A stretch of DNA of 64,000 bases from Tessaracoccus caeni (GTDB lineage Bacteria; Actinomycetota; Actinomycetes; Propionibacteriales; Propionibacteriaceae): positions 225,950-289,949 of the forward strand of contig NZ_JARGDO010000002.1 of NCBI RefSeq assembly GCF_029211185.1, given 5' to 3'. A program made the translations under genes and the position numbers. Below, one piece after another: positions 16,955-26,217 of the stretch (position 1 is the stretch's first letter; each line of letters opens with the position of its first letter). The notes under the pieces were generated by a model. It ran no database searches and was not told the DNA's origin. It was given only the letters and a program-made list of their open reading frames with translations.

Positions 16955-19274
16955 GGATGGTCAACAAAAGGTTCGCGGCGGTGGAGACGTCGTACCCGGC
17001 ACCCGCGAGCACCTCGCGAGCTCGAACACTTTTCTCCGCGCGCACCCCTGCATCTTGAGGGGCATCCTTCACGGCGCGGGTGATCGCTGCGGTCCAGGGT
17101 TCGACGCCCTGCTCGATCGACAGGAACTGAAGCCGCCCCGTGCCGACATCCACGTCGCGCGCGACCCTGTCGGAGACCAGGCAGTCCAAGCCGTTGGCTT
17201 GCGCCTCGACGACGACGCCGGGAACGCCCTCGTACAACGACGGCACCAGGAACAGGTCCAAGGCCGAGAGCACGTCGCGCACGTCGGAGCGCTGCCCGGC
17301 CAGCGTGACGCGATCCTCAAGGCCGGCCGCCGCGATCTTCGCTTCCAGGATCTCGCGTTGGTCGCCCTGTCCCACGATCACGAGGGAAAGATGAGTCGGA
17401 AGCTCACCGGAAGCCATCAAATCGATGAGGAAGGTCTGGTTCTTCACAGGCCGCAGGTTGCCGATGGTTCCCAGGAGCACTTGTTCCCCGGAGACCCCGA
17501 ACTCGCTGCGCACGCTCTGCCTTGCAGCCTCGTCGAAAGCGAACGCGTCGAGTTCGATGGCGTTTGGCAGAATATCGACGGCGCCCTTCTCGACGGCACG
17601 CTTGCCGTAGAGATACTCGGCCGCCGCGATACCGCACGCCACTCGCCGAGTGGTCATGGTGTCGAGAAGACCACGCGAGGCCATCTGGTAGCCCTTCCGC
17701 ACCACCGACAGATGATCCACGCGGGGTGCGGACCTCGAGTGCGATATCCGCCGGCCCACCCCTGCGAGGCGTGCGGCGGCCAGCACGAGGCCCGAGTTGA
17801 ACGCGGTATGCGAGTGCACCGAATGGAACGGCCCATTGTCGCGGAACACCGCCGCCATTCGGCGGACGAATCGGACGGGGCTCGATGCCATCGGCGGGGG
17901 AACGTAGAAGACTCGACCGCCCAGTTCCTTGATCTCGGGGAAATAGTCGTGCTCACCGGGCTTCATCACCACGAAGTCGAACTGGACGCGGGTCCGGTCG
18001 ATCTTGCGGTACAGATCCATCGTGCGGGACTCCGCACCCCCGCGCGCCATCTGCCCGAACACGTGAACGATGCGGCACGGCTCTCCCTCAAGGCACGGCG
18101 CGCTGCTCGTGGAGGTGCCCTTCGTCGCAGCGCGGGGGCCCTGCGCCTGCTCGCCGAACTCGCGCAAGAAATCGGCACGCCGCTGGTCGAGGAGCTCGCG
18201 CGAGAAATCCTCGCTGACCTGCAGGCAACGAGCGGAAGCCTCCGGGATGGTGTTCGCATCGAGGTCGGACAGGATCCGGAAGAGAGCCGCGTCATCACTC
18301 GGATCGAAGAGGAACTCCGGCTGGGTGATCTCCGGAATGCCGCCGACCCGCGAGCCCACCACCACGCACCCACGGGACATGGCCTCGATGGCTGCGCGCG
18401 GGAGACCCTCGGTGAGGCTCGGCTGCACGTAGACGTCGACGTCGTCCAGCGTTCGCAGGACATCGTCGCGCGACAGGCGTCCGTGGAACCGAACGCTGTC
18501 TGCGATGCCCAGTTCCTCAGCAAGCGCCTTCAGCGTTCCGCTGTCGCCCTGCCCGATCAAGTGATAGAGGTAGCGGTCTCCCCGCAACTCGATGAGGCGA
18601 GCGAGCGCCTTGAGCACGACCGCCTGGTTCTTGTACGCAACGTCGAGCGGGCCGATCGTACCCAGCTGGATACGGCCCCCCTCTGCCAGTTCCTGCGCAC
18701 GTCGCGCCCGGTTCCCCGCGATCTCCTCCGTGTCGATGTCGACCTCGACGTTGGAACACGCAATGGCGCGGCCGTCAGTCGGGTACCGCTCTTGCAGGTA
18801 CTGCGTCGTGACGTAGATGACCTGCGACGCGGAGCGCACCACTCGCTTCATGAGCGCGTCCATCACCGGCGCAACCCCTGTCCCGACGCGGCTGTGGAGC
18901 CGGAAGGCCTCGCGGGCGTCGCCGACGACCTCAGCCAGCACGGGAATACCCGCGCGAAGAGCCTGCTGGGCGGCGAGGATCCCCGTCACGCTTGGCAGCC
19001 GAACCACGACTCCCCTTGCTCCGCGAACCGCCTCGGCGATCCTCCGCGGGCTGACTCGCGCGGATGCCGAGATGCTCACCTCGGCCGGCACTTCGCTATA
19101 CCCGGCGTCGGTCTCCCGCATGGGCCGGCATCTGGCGACGACCGACACCGGACCCAAGGTCGAGGTGTAGCGGTCGAGGACGAATGATCCACCCGCCGTG
19201 TACCACCGTTGCCCATCGGTCAGGAAACGGTGATCGTGGAACAACGCTATGTTGCCTGGCGCAGGACTATTCAC
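16917..19274 (-). CDS. Double glycosyltransferase (two GT4 domains in one chain)
   Basis: 785 aa, twice the normal length. Domain 1 (about 1-370) ends with the EX7E motif in TEGLPRAAIEAMSRG. A short Ala/Ser/Thr-rich linker follows near residues 375-395. Domain 2 (about 398-785) starts again with RIVHVFGQMARGGAESRT, the classic GT4 opening, and has its own EX7E motif in YEGVPGVVVEAQANG. Both domains keep their catalytic signature, so the protein probably adds two sugars in sequence. The ATG overlaps the preceding gene by 4 bp. The fusion is not a sequencing artefact in appearance: both halves are in one frame with no internal stop. Confidence 0.88.
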   Translation of the reverse strand: MNSPAPGNIALFHDHRFLTDGQRWYTAGGSFVLDRYTSTLGPVSVVARCRPMRETDAGYSEVPAEVSISASARVSPRRIAEAVRGARGVVVRLPSVTGILAAQQALRAGIPVLAEVVGDAREAFRLHSRVGTGVAPVMDALMKRVVRSASQVIYVTTQYLQERYPTDGRAIACSNVEVDIDTEEIAGNRARRAQELAEGGRIQLGTIGPLDVAYKNQAVVLKALARLIELRGDRYLYHLIGQGDSGTLKALAEELGIADSVRFHGRLSRDDVLRTLDDVDVYVQPSLTEGLPRAAIEAMSRGCVVVGSRVGGIPEITQPEFLFDPSDDAALFRILSDLDANTIPEASARCLQVSEDFSRELLDQRRADFLREFGEQAQGPRAATKGTSTSSAPCLEGEPCRIVHVFGQMARGGAESRTMDLYRKIDRTRVQFDFVVMKPGEHDYFPEIKELGGRVFYVPPPMASSPVRFVRRMAAVFRDNGPFHSVHSHTAFNSGLVLAAARLAGVGRRISHSRSAPRVDHLSVVRKGYQMASRGLLDTMTTRRVACGIAAAEYLYGKRAVEKGAVDILPNAIELDAFAFDEAARQSVRSEFGVSGEQVLLGTIGNLRPVKNQTFLIDLMASGELPTHLSLVIVGQGDQREILEAKIAAAGLEDRVTLAGQRSDVRDVLSALDLFLVPSLYEGVPGVVVEAQANGLDCLVSDRVARDVDVGTGRLQFLSIEQGVEPWTAAITRAVKDAPQDAGVRAEKSVRAREVLAGAGYDVSTAANLLLTIHDLGGGLAGEGE

Positions 19275-20494
19275 GGCTGTTCCTTTTCGCTTTCGGTGGA
19301 CGGACGAGATCCGACCGGGTGCAACCCCGCCTTATCGTAACTGTTCGTCATCACAGCGAGGATGCCGCTCCAGATCGCCTCGGGGCGGAAGTCTGCCAGC
19401 ACTCGCTGATGCCCGCGCTCCCCCATCGTCCGGGCTTCCTCCGGAGCGGCGTGGAGATCGCGGATCGCATCCGCCAGTCCGCGGTGGTCGTCGATGTCGA
19501 CGAGCCGTCCTGTCTCGCCATCCAGTACGGCGTCGCCGCATCCCGTCGCCCTCGTCGCTACGACGGGCAAGCGCATGGCAGCCGCCTCCAGTGCCACGGT
19601 CGGGAAACCCTCGCGCCTGCTCGGCAGGCACAGCACGTCCATGGCCAGCATCGCCCTCGACACGTCCGCGACGTCGCCGGTCATCGTCACGCGGCGCCCC
19701 AGCGCACGCAGCCGGTCTGCCAGTTCCTCGTCCTCGGTTCCCCCGACGATGAGCAGCTTCGCCTCTTGCGGAAACTCCTCCTCCGAGAGGGCGGCGATGA
19801 GTGTGTCCAGGCCCTTGTCGATCGCGATCCGCCCGACGAAGCCCACCACGAAATCGGTGGGCTCAAAGCCGAATTCGGTTCGCATCTCTTCACGCGTGGC
19901 ACCACCCGCGCGCTTGACCAGACCCTCGACGTCGATGCCGTTACTGCTGCCTTCGCCGATCACCCAGCCCTTGCCTGCCGCACCGAGTCCTCGTTTCGCG
20001 GCCTCGCGCGCCAGCCCGTGCCCGACGAAGATCACGTCGGTCGCGAACGCGATGCTGGCCCTCTCCATGGCCCACAGCAGCTTGTAGAGGGCACCGCTCG
20101 TGCTCTCCAGCCTCAGCCCGCGCACCACATAGATCCGCTTAGGAACCCGAAGGATGGCCGCGGCCATGCCCCCGAGCAGGCCCGCCTTCGGGGTGCTGAC
20201 GTTGGTCACGTCGGGCTTCACCCGTCGGATCAAGGCGATCCACCGGAAAAGCGAGCGGAGATCAGCCAACGGAGTCAGGGATCTCGTCATGGGCAGCGCG
20301 TGCAGCGTCACCTGCTCGCGTTCCGCCGCCGCCTCTGCCTTGGCATCAGGGGTGGCGGCCAGCGAAACGTCCCATCCTTGTTCGCGGAACCACCCCAGCT
20401 GTCCCCTCAAGAGGGTGAAGGCGCTCTTGCCCACCGTGACTCCGTAGAGCACGCTGCGGGCGCGTTCCTCGCCACGACGTGAATCTCGGGTCAC
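19271..20494 (-). CDS. Glycosyltransferase family 4 protein (CapM/PglA-like)
   Basis: 407 aa GT-B enzyme. Features include VSTPKAGLLGGMAAAILRVPKRIYVVRG in the acceptor domain (positions about 105-132; given here by its ends VSTPKAG and YVVRG). The donor domain begins GFVGRIAIDKGLDTLIAAL, with EX7E in REGFPTVALEAAAMR. The acceptor signature is close to enzymes that act second, on WecA/PglC-type lipid-linked sugars. It overlaps the double glycosyltransferase by 4 bp and follows the WecA-like gene by 75 bp. The donor sugar is unknown. Confidence 0.83.
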   Translation of the reverse strand: MTRDSRRGEERARSVLYGVTVGKSAFTLLRGQLGWFREQGWDVSLAATPDAKAEAAAEREQVTLHALPMTRSLTPLADLRSLFRWIALIRRVKPDVTNVSTPKAGLLGGMAAAILRVPKRIYVVRGLRLESTSGALYKLLWAMERASIAFATDVIFVGHGLAREAAKRGLGAAGKGWVIGEGSSNGIDVEGLVKRAGGATREEMRTEFGFEPTDFVVGFVGRIAIDKGLDTLIAALSEEEFPQEAKLLIVGGTEDEELADRLRALGRRVTMTGDVADVSRAMLAMDVLCLPSRREGFPTVALEAAAMRLPVVATRATGCGDAVLDGETGRLVDIDDHRGLADAIRDLHAAPEEARTMGERGHQRVLADFRPEAIWSGILAVMTNSYDKAGLHPVGSRPSTESEKEQP

Positions 20495-20569
20495 TTGACG
20501 GCCCCTTTCCGGGCGTTCCGTAGGTGGATCGACGGCTTGTTGGTCTGGAAAAACACTGCTGACTCCCGG

Positions 20570-22594
20570 CTATCCGGCGAGGTTCGCGCTCACCGCCGCG
20601 GATCGGCCGGCCAGAGCCTCTCGCACGTGTTCGGATCCGATATCGGCCCCCGCCAACTCGGCCTGCTCCTGCCGCTGGCCGAACCACATGAGTTCCACCC
20701 GGCGCACCACCCCGGCGATTCGGGGCGAGACTCTGCCGACCGCCTTGCCGCAGATGACAGCGGTTCGGCACAGCCAACGCGGGAGCACCAGCGGACGCCG
20801 GCCCCCCGCGTACTCGAGGACTTCGCGAACGGTGAGTCCCTCCCAGGGCTGAAGCAGGATCGACGGCATGGGTGCAGGACTTTCGCCGACTCGTCGCACG
20901 AAGGTGACGAGCCCCGAGACGCTGCTGACCACGGTGGGATAGGTGCCCGGCGCGGCGACGCTCGCCAGCGGGGACTTGGCCACCGCACGCAGCGACACGG
21001 TCGTCGGGCGGTCCGGGCCCTGCACCGAGGTGGCCCGCACGATCACGCAGTCGAGATCCTCCTGGCTGCGCCCTGCAGCCACGAGGAAGCCGCGCTCGCC
21101 AAGAGCCTTGGAGCGGGAGTAGGGCGAGAACGGGCTCACATCCGGGGACGCGTCCAGGACGGGACGATCGCCTTGAACCGCGGCGGAACTCAGGTGCACG
21201 ACCCGGCCACAGCCCGCCTGCGCGGCGGCAGCGATCACGACGGCAGGAAGCAGTGCGTTCGCTCCGTACAGTTCCTTCGAGGCCTGTCCGTCAGGGGTCG
21301 CCAATCCCGCGGCATTGATGACAACGTCCACTCCCGCGAGTGCCGCGGCCAGCTGAGCGACCTCCGGGAGTTCGCCCGCCATGCGGGCTACGTCAGCGCC
21401 GTCGAAGGCGTCGGGGTCGAGCTCAAGACGCGGTGCCTTCAAAGCACGCACCTCATAGCCTTGCTCACGAAGATGCTGAGCCATCGCGGAGCCGATGAAA
21501 CCGCTCCCGCCCAGCACCGCCCAGCGCCGGGGCTCCCAGCCTGTGCGGTGAGCGGTCCGTCGCGGCAACGGCACCGACGTCAGATCGGCGTGCGAGAGGG
21601 GCGCCGGCGGCACATCGCCGCGCATGCGGGCCAACCCGAGGTAGCAGCCGCAGATGGCGAGGATCACCAACGCGCCGAGCAGGAAGTACTGGGGATAGCG
21701 CGCCACGAAGATCCCCACGCCGCTGACGGCCGCTGTGAAGAGGGCCACCAGCACGGCGACCGCCACATGCGACAGCCCGGTGTTGGTCAGCCTCTGATAG
21801 ACGTGAGAACGGTGCGGCTCGAAGACGGCCTCGCCCCGCAGAACCCTCCTGAAGAGGGTGAAGACGGTGTCGGCCCAGTAGATCGCAACCGGTGCCAGGG
21901 CGGCGACGGGGTGAACACCGGCCGTGAGCGCGCCGATGGCGGTGACGGCGACGGCGCTCCCCAACAGATAGCTGCCGACATCGCCGAGGAACATACCCGG
22001 CGGAATCAGATTCCATGGCACGAACGCACTGAAAGCGACGGCGATCAGCAGGCCGGCGACCACCAGCCAAGTCAGTCCCTGAACCACGCCGAGGGCGGCG
22101 AAGGACAGGCCGACGACAAGCCCGTGGAGCCCCGAGATCGCGTTCACACCGTCCATGAAGTTGGTGAAGTTCACATGCGCCGCGAAGAACAACGCGGCGA
22201 GGGGAAGCCACAACCAGCCGGCGCCGTCGACGAAGAAGAACACGCCGGCCGCCACGCCACCCACCAGGAACTGCAAGCCTGCGCGCACCACGACGCGCAG
22301 TCCTCCGAGATCCTCAGTCAGCCCGACGAGACCCATCACCAAAGCCGCGGCAACGACCACGGCCAAGCTCACCGCGTTCGATCCCGACAGAGCGAAGATC
22401 GCCCATCCGCCACCTATGACGAAACCAAGGAGCGGCGCGATGCCTCCGCCACGCAGCGTCGGGCGAGAATGCGACGACCGATGGTTGGGAACGTCGAAGG
22501 CCCCCACCTTGCCAAGCACTGGTCGCAGCAGGAACGGCGCGACCAAAGCCACCGCCGCCGCGATACCGATCGCAGACCATAGCGATGCGTTCAT
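20570..22594 (-). CDS. WecA-like phosphoglycosyltransferase fused to an SDR domain
   Basis: 674 aa. Residues 1-325 form a polytopic MraY/WecA-type transferase. It shows the Mg/lipid motif NFTNFMDGVNA, the GMFLGDVGSYLLG loop and the carbohydrate-recognition loop FEPHRSHVYQRL. Residues about 345-600 form an extended SDR with GGSGFIG and YSRSKALGE. The N-terminal part moves a sugar-1-phosphate onto undecaprenyl phosphate, starting the repeat unit; in related loci (WbpL/WbpV) an SDR makes the keto-reduced donor as a separate protein. The fusion suggests that the donor is made and transferred by one chain. Start ATG 22594. Confidence 0.85.
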   Translation of the reverse strand: MNASLWSAIGIAAAVALVAPFLLRPVLGKVGAFDVPNHRSSHSRPTLRGGGIAPLLGFVIGGGWAIFALSGSNAVSLAVVVAAALVMGLVGLTEDLGGLRVVVRAGLQFLVGGVAAGVFFFVDGAGWLWLPLAALFFAAHVNFTNFMDGVNAISGLHGLVVGLSFAALGVVQGLTWLVVAGLLIAVAFSAFVPWNLIPPGMFLGDVGSYLLGSAVAVTAIGALTAGVHPVAALAPVAIYWADTVFTLFRRVLRGEAVFEPHRSHVYQRLTNTGLSHVAVAVLVALFTAAVSGVGIFVARYPQYFLLGALVILAICGCYLGLARMRGDVPPAPLSHADLTSVPLPRRTAHRTGWEPRRWAVLGGSGFIGSAMAQHLREQGYEVRALKAPRLELDPDAFDGADVARMAGELPEVAQLAAALAGVDVVINAAGLATPDGQASKELYGANALLPAVVIAAAAQAGCGRVVHLSSAAVQGDRPVLDASPDVSPFSPYSRSKALGERGFLVAAGRSQEDLDCVIVRATSVQGPDRPTTVSLRAVAKSPLASVAAPGTYPTVVSSVSGLVTFVRRVGESPAPMPSILLQPWEGLTVREVLEYAGGRRPLVLPRWLCRTAVICGKAVGRVSPRIAGVVRRVELMWFGQRQEQAELAGADIGSEHVREALAGRSAAVSANLAG

Positions 22595-22635
22595 GCGACC
22601 CCGCGCACCTCACTGATAGCGGCCACGCAACCGAC

Positions 22636-22663
22636 AGCCGCGCTCCGCTGGCGGAGCGCGGCT
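22636..22663. terminator. Hairpin between CapD-like and WecA-like genes
   Basis: Perfect 13-bp arms (22636-22648, 22651-22663) with a 2-nt loop, AGCCGCGCTCCGC being the left arm. It is inside the operon and lacks a T run, so it may be a processing or partial termination site. Confidence 0.5.
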
Positions 22664-22700
22664 TTCAGGGGACCGGAGTCCGCAGCTATTGCCGAGCCAC

Positions 22701-24605
22701 TCATGCGACCTCGTGAGCCGCCCGCACCTCGCGCACAGGGGAAACGCTGGCCAGAGCGCGCTCGCGCATCGCGCGTCCTTCGGGGAACTCGGGGAGGAAC
22801 TTCACGTCGTCGGCGATCACGGGCAGATCGAGCGGCGCATACCGGGGGACGTCGACGTGGCTGATCAGACGGTGCTCCGTCGGCTGTGCGTTCTCCGCAC
22901 CACTGAACAGCACCTCGTGCAGCTTCTCGCCATGACGCAGTCCGGTGAAGCGCACCTCGACCTGCTTGCCCGCCTCGGCCATCAACCGCCGAGCCACGTC
23001 GACGATCTTCACCGGCTCGCCCATATCGAGCACCAGGACGTCTCCGGGGCACCCGATGACGCTGGCCTGAAGCACCAGCTGGCAGGCCTCGGGAATCGTC
23101 ATGAAGTAACGCGTCACCTCTGGGTGGGTGACCGTGATGGGGCCGCCGCGCTGGATCTGCTCGCGGAACGCGAACAGCACCGAACCACGCGAGCCCAGCA
23201 CGTTGCCGAACCTCACAGAGAGGTAGGGCAGGCGGTAGGTCTCCGCGTACCAGGCGGTGAGCCGCTCGGCCAGGCGCTTGGTGCGGCCCAGCACGCTGGA
23301 GGCGTCCGCAGCCTTGTCCGTGGAGATGTTCACGAAGTGGCTGACGCCGGCCTCATGGGCGCACTTCAGCACGTTGGCCGTGCCGAGCACGTTGGTCTTC
23401 CAGCCTTCGGCCGGGAACCGCTCCAGCATCGGGAGGTGCTTGAGCGCGGCGGCGTGGAACACCACGTGCGGCTTGTGCTCCTGGAACACCTCGCGCAGCG
23501 CGCTCTCGTCGCGGATGTCGCACAGCACCATGTCGTCGGAGGTGAGCATGCCGGTGCCGTAGATCGAAAGCTCCGCGCTGTGCAGGCCCGTCTCGTCGCG
23601 GTCGACGAGCACCAGACGGTCGGGACCGAGGCTGAACACCTGTCGGGCGAGCTCGGAGCCGATGGATCCACCGGCACCCGTGACCAGCACGACCTTGCCC
23701 TGCACGAAATCGGCGATCGCCGAAAGATCGGTCTCGATCGGGCGCCGTCCGAGGAGGTCGGCGACGTTGAACTCGCGCAGCGAGCCCAGGGTGACCCGGC
23801 CGCCGATACGCTCCCTCACCGACGGCACGACGATGAGACGAAGCCCCGCCTTCTCGCACTCGTCGGCGACCTTCTGCATCATCCTGGGCGTGGCGGCGGT
23901 GATCGCGAAGATCACGGCCTGGGCCCCGGTCTGCTCGGCGGCCTTCTTCAGGTCTTCGCCGGTGCCCAGCACCTTGTACTTGCCGATGCGCAGGAAGCGC
24001 TTCTCAGGCGAGTCGTCGAGGAAGCCCACGATCGAGTAGAGCGCCTCGGGGGAGGTATCGACCAGCTTGGCGACATCGTGGCCCGAGTAGCCCGCGCCGT
24101 AGACCAGAACCGGCATGCCGTCCTCGGACTCGGAACGGGTCACCACCCGATCGATGATGGCGCGCAGCAGCCAACGGCCCATCGCGATGAAGACCAACGC
24201 CACGAGCGGGGCGACGAAGCCGATTCCCCGCGGGAAATGGACCGAGAGCAGGGGGAAGATCACACCGAGCGGGAGACCGACGATCGCGACCACACGGCCC
24301 AACCAGGTGGCCTCTTCGAAGCTGCCGACCCGGCTGCGTCCCAGATACACCTGGAGACCGATGCCGACAAAAAGCTGCAGAACCATCGCGGCGACGAGGT
24401 ACACGCCCAACCACGACCACTGGGTCGTGCTCAAAGTGAAGTCGTAGCGAACCAGAAGGAGGAGGACCACGGCCAGCACCCATGCCAGCCAGTCCCAGAG
24501 CACCAGCAAGCCGCGCCGTAGCGCCACTGGCCACTGCGCGACCGTCATAACCAGTCCGCCCGTCTGAGCAGTCAGCTGTCGGTCATCGTCAGGTATTTGA
24601 ATCAT
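22701..24605 (-). CDS. FlaA1/CapD-like nucleotide-sugar 4,6-dehydratase, membrane-anchored
   Basis: 634 aa. Four TM helices occupy the first 130 residues. A CoA-binding-like Rossmann segment follows (VLVYGAGYSGHDVAKLV), then the catalytic SDR with VLVTGAGGSIGSELARQ and STDKAADASSVLGRTKRLAE. In the long FlaA1/WbpM/CapD class the usual catalytic Tyr is replaced by Met; here the position is Leu-Gly, consistent with that class. The enzyme dehydrates UDP-HexNAc to a 4-keto-6-deoxy sugar, which the SDR domain of the neighbouring fusion could reduce. I chose ATG 24605 because GGGAGAAACG precedes it. It is the first gene of the minus-strand operon. Confidence 0.87.
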   Translation of the reverse strand: MIQIPDDDRQLTAQTGGLVMTVAQWPVALRRGLLVLWDWLAWVLAVVLLLLVRYDFTLSTTQWSWLGVYLVAAMVLQLFVGIGLQVYLGRSRVGSFEEATWLGRVVAIVGLPLGVIFPLLSVHFPRGIGFVAPLVALVFIAMGRWLLRAIIDRVVTRSESEDGMPVLVYGAGYSGHDVAKLVDTSPEALYSIVGFLDDSPEKRFLRIGKYKVLGTGEDLKKAAEQTGAQAVIFAITAATPRMMQKVADECEKAGLRLIVVPSVRERIGGRVTLGSLREFNVADLLGRRPIETDLSAIADFVQGKVVLVTGAGGSIGSELARQVFSLGPDRLVLVDRDETGLHSAELSIYGTGMLTSDDMVLCDIRDESALREVFQEHKPHVVFHAAALKHLPMLERFPAEGWKTNVLGTANVLKCAHEAGVSHFVNISTDKAADASSVLGRTKRLAERLTAWYAETYRLPYLSVRFGNVLGSRGSVLFAFREQIQRGGPITVTHPEVTRYFMTIPEACQLVLQASVIGCPGDVLVLDMGEPVKIVDVARRLMAEAGKQVEVRFTGLRHGEKLHEVLFSGAENAQPTEHRLISHVDVPRYAPLDLPVIADDVKFLPEFPEGRAMRERALASVSPVREVRAAHEVA

Positions 24606-24788
24606 TCGTTTCTCCCACGTCTGGGCTACAAGATCAGGCGCGGCAGACGAGAAGACACGTCGCAGCCGCGTGCGATGGCAATCACCCCCCGGGATCACAA
24701 CGCCATCGATTCTAGAACTTCTTCAGGACAGTTACCAATCAGAGACAATCCGCTGGATCCTGCCCCCGGGGGAAGCAGTGTTCAGCGA

Positions 24789-25013
24789 CTAGAAGGCGAA
24801 CCCCATCCGGCACTCCACGCATCGCACCTGCTCAGGCCCGATAACGAGGAAGAGGTCGCACCCGCAGAGGCAGGACTGGGAACGTCCGCGCCCGAAGAGG
24901 ACCACTTCGCGCCCCACGGTGAACGCCTGCCGGTCGAGACGGTCCATGTCGACCGCAACGGGCCCGGCGATGCGGGTGAAGCCCTGCCAGCCTATCGTCG
25001 TGTCGTGACTCAT
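24789..25013 (-). CDS. Small Cys-rich protein, possible zinc ribbon
   Basis: 74 aa. The C-terminal third has CLCGCDLFLVIGPEQVRC followed by VEC, so four Cys form a CxC...CxxC zinc-ribbon-like pair. Third codon positions are mainly G or C, which supports a real gene. It is alone on the minus strand in a 760-bp gap between the polysaccharide operon and the GntR gene. I do not recognise a family. GGGAGAT lies upstream of the ATG but about 15 nt away. Confidence 0.5.
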   Translation of the reverse strand: MSHDTTIGWQGFTRIAGPVAVDMDRLDRQAFTVGREVVLFGRGRSQSCLCGCDLFLVIGPEQVRCVECRMGFAF

Positions 25014-25366
25014 GAGGTTCTCATATCTCCCGGAGGGGCGTTCACCACCTTGCGCCTCATGCTGACCCCAAAGCAGCGGGTCAACCCGAAAGACTCAAAC
25101 TGGCGAACAACCGGATTGTCCTTTGGTCACGCACCCTTCCCATATCCGTGATCGGGGCACGTCTTCCGAATTCAGTCTTACATGCGCCAATCCTGCGGGC
25201 CATAGTGCTCCCGATTATTTAACCGATAGTTCACCCGACCCCTTACTTTTGGCCAATACGTATTGGATCTTTGGCTAGTCTGCGATCTGCGGTCCCGAGC
25301 CGGCCGCGGGGTGCGTGACAGCGACGACAGGCTCCGCTCCCATCGGACGCTGCCCCACCGCTCAGG
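25014..25366. other. Intergenic stretch without a recognised gene
   Basis: 353 bp between the Cys-rich gene and the 3' end of the GntR gene. It is AT-richer in 25170-25275. I see no good start-codon/ribosome-site pair with coding-like codon use, and no strong hairpin. Confidence 0.5.
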
Positions 25367-26083
25367 CTACGTCGCCTCGAAAAGGACAGGACCGGGACGG
25401 ATCCCTTCCAACCACGTCCGGGTGACGCGCACATGGCTCATGGAGAGGAACCGGGCCGACTCCGGGTCGCGACGCTGAATCGCGCGCGCGATCTCCAAGT
25501 GGGCCTGGTCGCTGACCTCCTTGAGCGCGCGGTGCGCCTCCTCCTCGAAGATCCGATAGTCCCGGCCACGGCGTCGGATCGTCTCCAGCAGGGCATCGAT
25601 CACCTCATCGCCGCCGGCCTGGACGATGGACGAATGGAACTGAGCGTCGAGAAGCTGGGCTCGATCTGAAGGCTCCGAGTCCGCCAGCTCCTGCGCCACC
25701 GCCACGAGCGCGGCGCATTCATCGTCGGACATCCGAGCCGCAGCCTGAGACGCGACGTGTCCCTCGAGCACCTCCCGCAGGGTGTAGAGCTCGAGAAATC
25801 TCTCCAGGGGAAGCAAGGGAATCACCATCTCCAGCCCAGACAGCATCTGCCGGGGGGAGAAATCGGACACCGCCGCACTGCTGCCCGGCCTCGAGACCAA
25901 CGCTCCAGCCACTCCGAGCATGCGCTGCGCCTCCCGGAGGGAACTGCGAGACACCCCGAAGCGCTCACAGAGCTCCGCTTCGCTCGGCAACAGCGCCCCG
26001 GGAGCCAACTCGCCCGTGGCGATCATCCGGCACAGCCCCTGGCGCGCCGTCTCTACCGCCGTCACGGAGGCCTTCCCAGTCAT
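25367..26083 (-). CDS. GntR-family regulator, FadR (FCD) type
   Basis: 238 aa. Residues 1-75 are the winged helix: LLPSEAELCERFGVSRSSLR is the GntR signature. The rest is an all-helical FCD ligand domain: RFLELYTLREVLEGHVA opens it, DAQFHSSIVQAG carries a metal/ligand His, and a terminal ARFLSMSHV helix ends it. I chose ATG 26083; an in-frame ATG at 26140 lies inside the proposed operator. It is divergent from the aminotransferase/ABC-importer unit and probably represses it, with release by the imported compound or a metabolite. The effector is unknown. Confidence 0.85.
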   Translation of the reverse strand: MTGKASVTAVETARQGLCRMIATGELAPGALLPSEAELCERFGVSRSSLREAQRMLGVAGALVSRPGSSAAVSDFSPRQMLSGLEMVIPLLPLERFLELYTLREVLEGHVASQAAARMSDDECAALVAVAQELADSEPSDRAQLLDAQFHSSIVQAGGDEVIDALLETIRRRGRDYRIFEEEAHRALKEVSDQAHLEIARAIQRRDPESARFLSMSHVRVTRTWLEGIRPGPVLFEAT

Positions 26084-26129
26084 GCGCCCATGATGCCCTA
26101 CCAACCAGGTCTGGCTCGGATTGTAACGA

Positions 26130-26140
26130 TTGTCAGACAT
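26130..26140. promoter_or_regulatory. Operator 1 for the GntR regulator
   Basis: TTGTCAGACAT, a one-mismatch copy of the perfect palindrome at 26193. It fits the FadR-type GntR consensus TNGTNNNACNA at all fixed positions except the last base. It lies 47 bp upstream of the GntR start. Confidence 0.7.
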
Positions 26141-26192
26141 TTATGGTCTTTGCGCGGCCATATGTGGTGAAATGACGGCGAGAGGTGCCTAA

Positions 26193-26203
26193 TTGTCAGA
26201 CAA
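26193..26203. promoter_or_regulatory. Operator 2 for the GntR regulator
   Basis: TTGTCAGACAA, a perfect palindrome about a central A and an exact fit to TNGTNNNACNA. It abuts the AAGGAGG ribosome site of the aminotransferase gene, so bound repressor would block transcription there. Centre-to-centre distance to operator 1 is 63 bp, six helical turns. Confidence 0.78.
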
Positions 26204-26217
26204 GGAGGTTGGCATCG

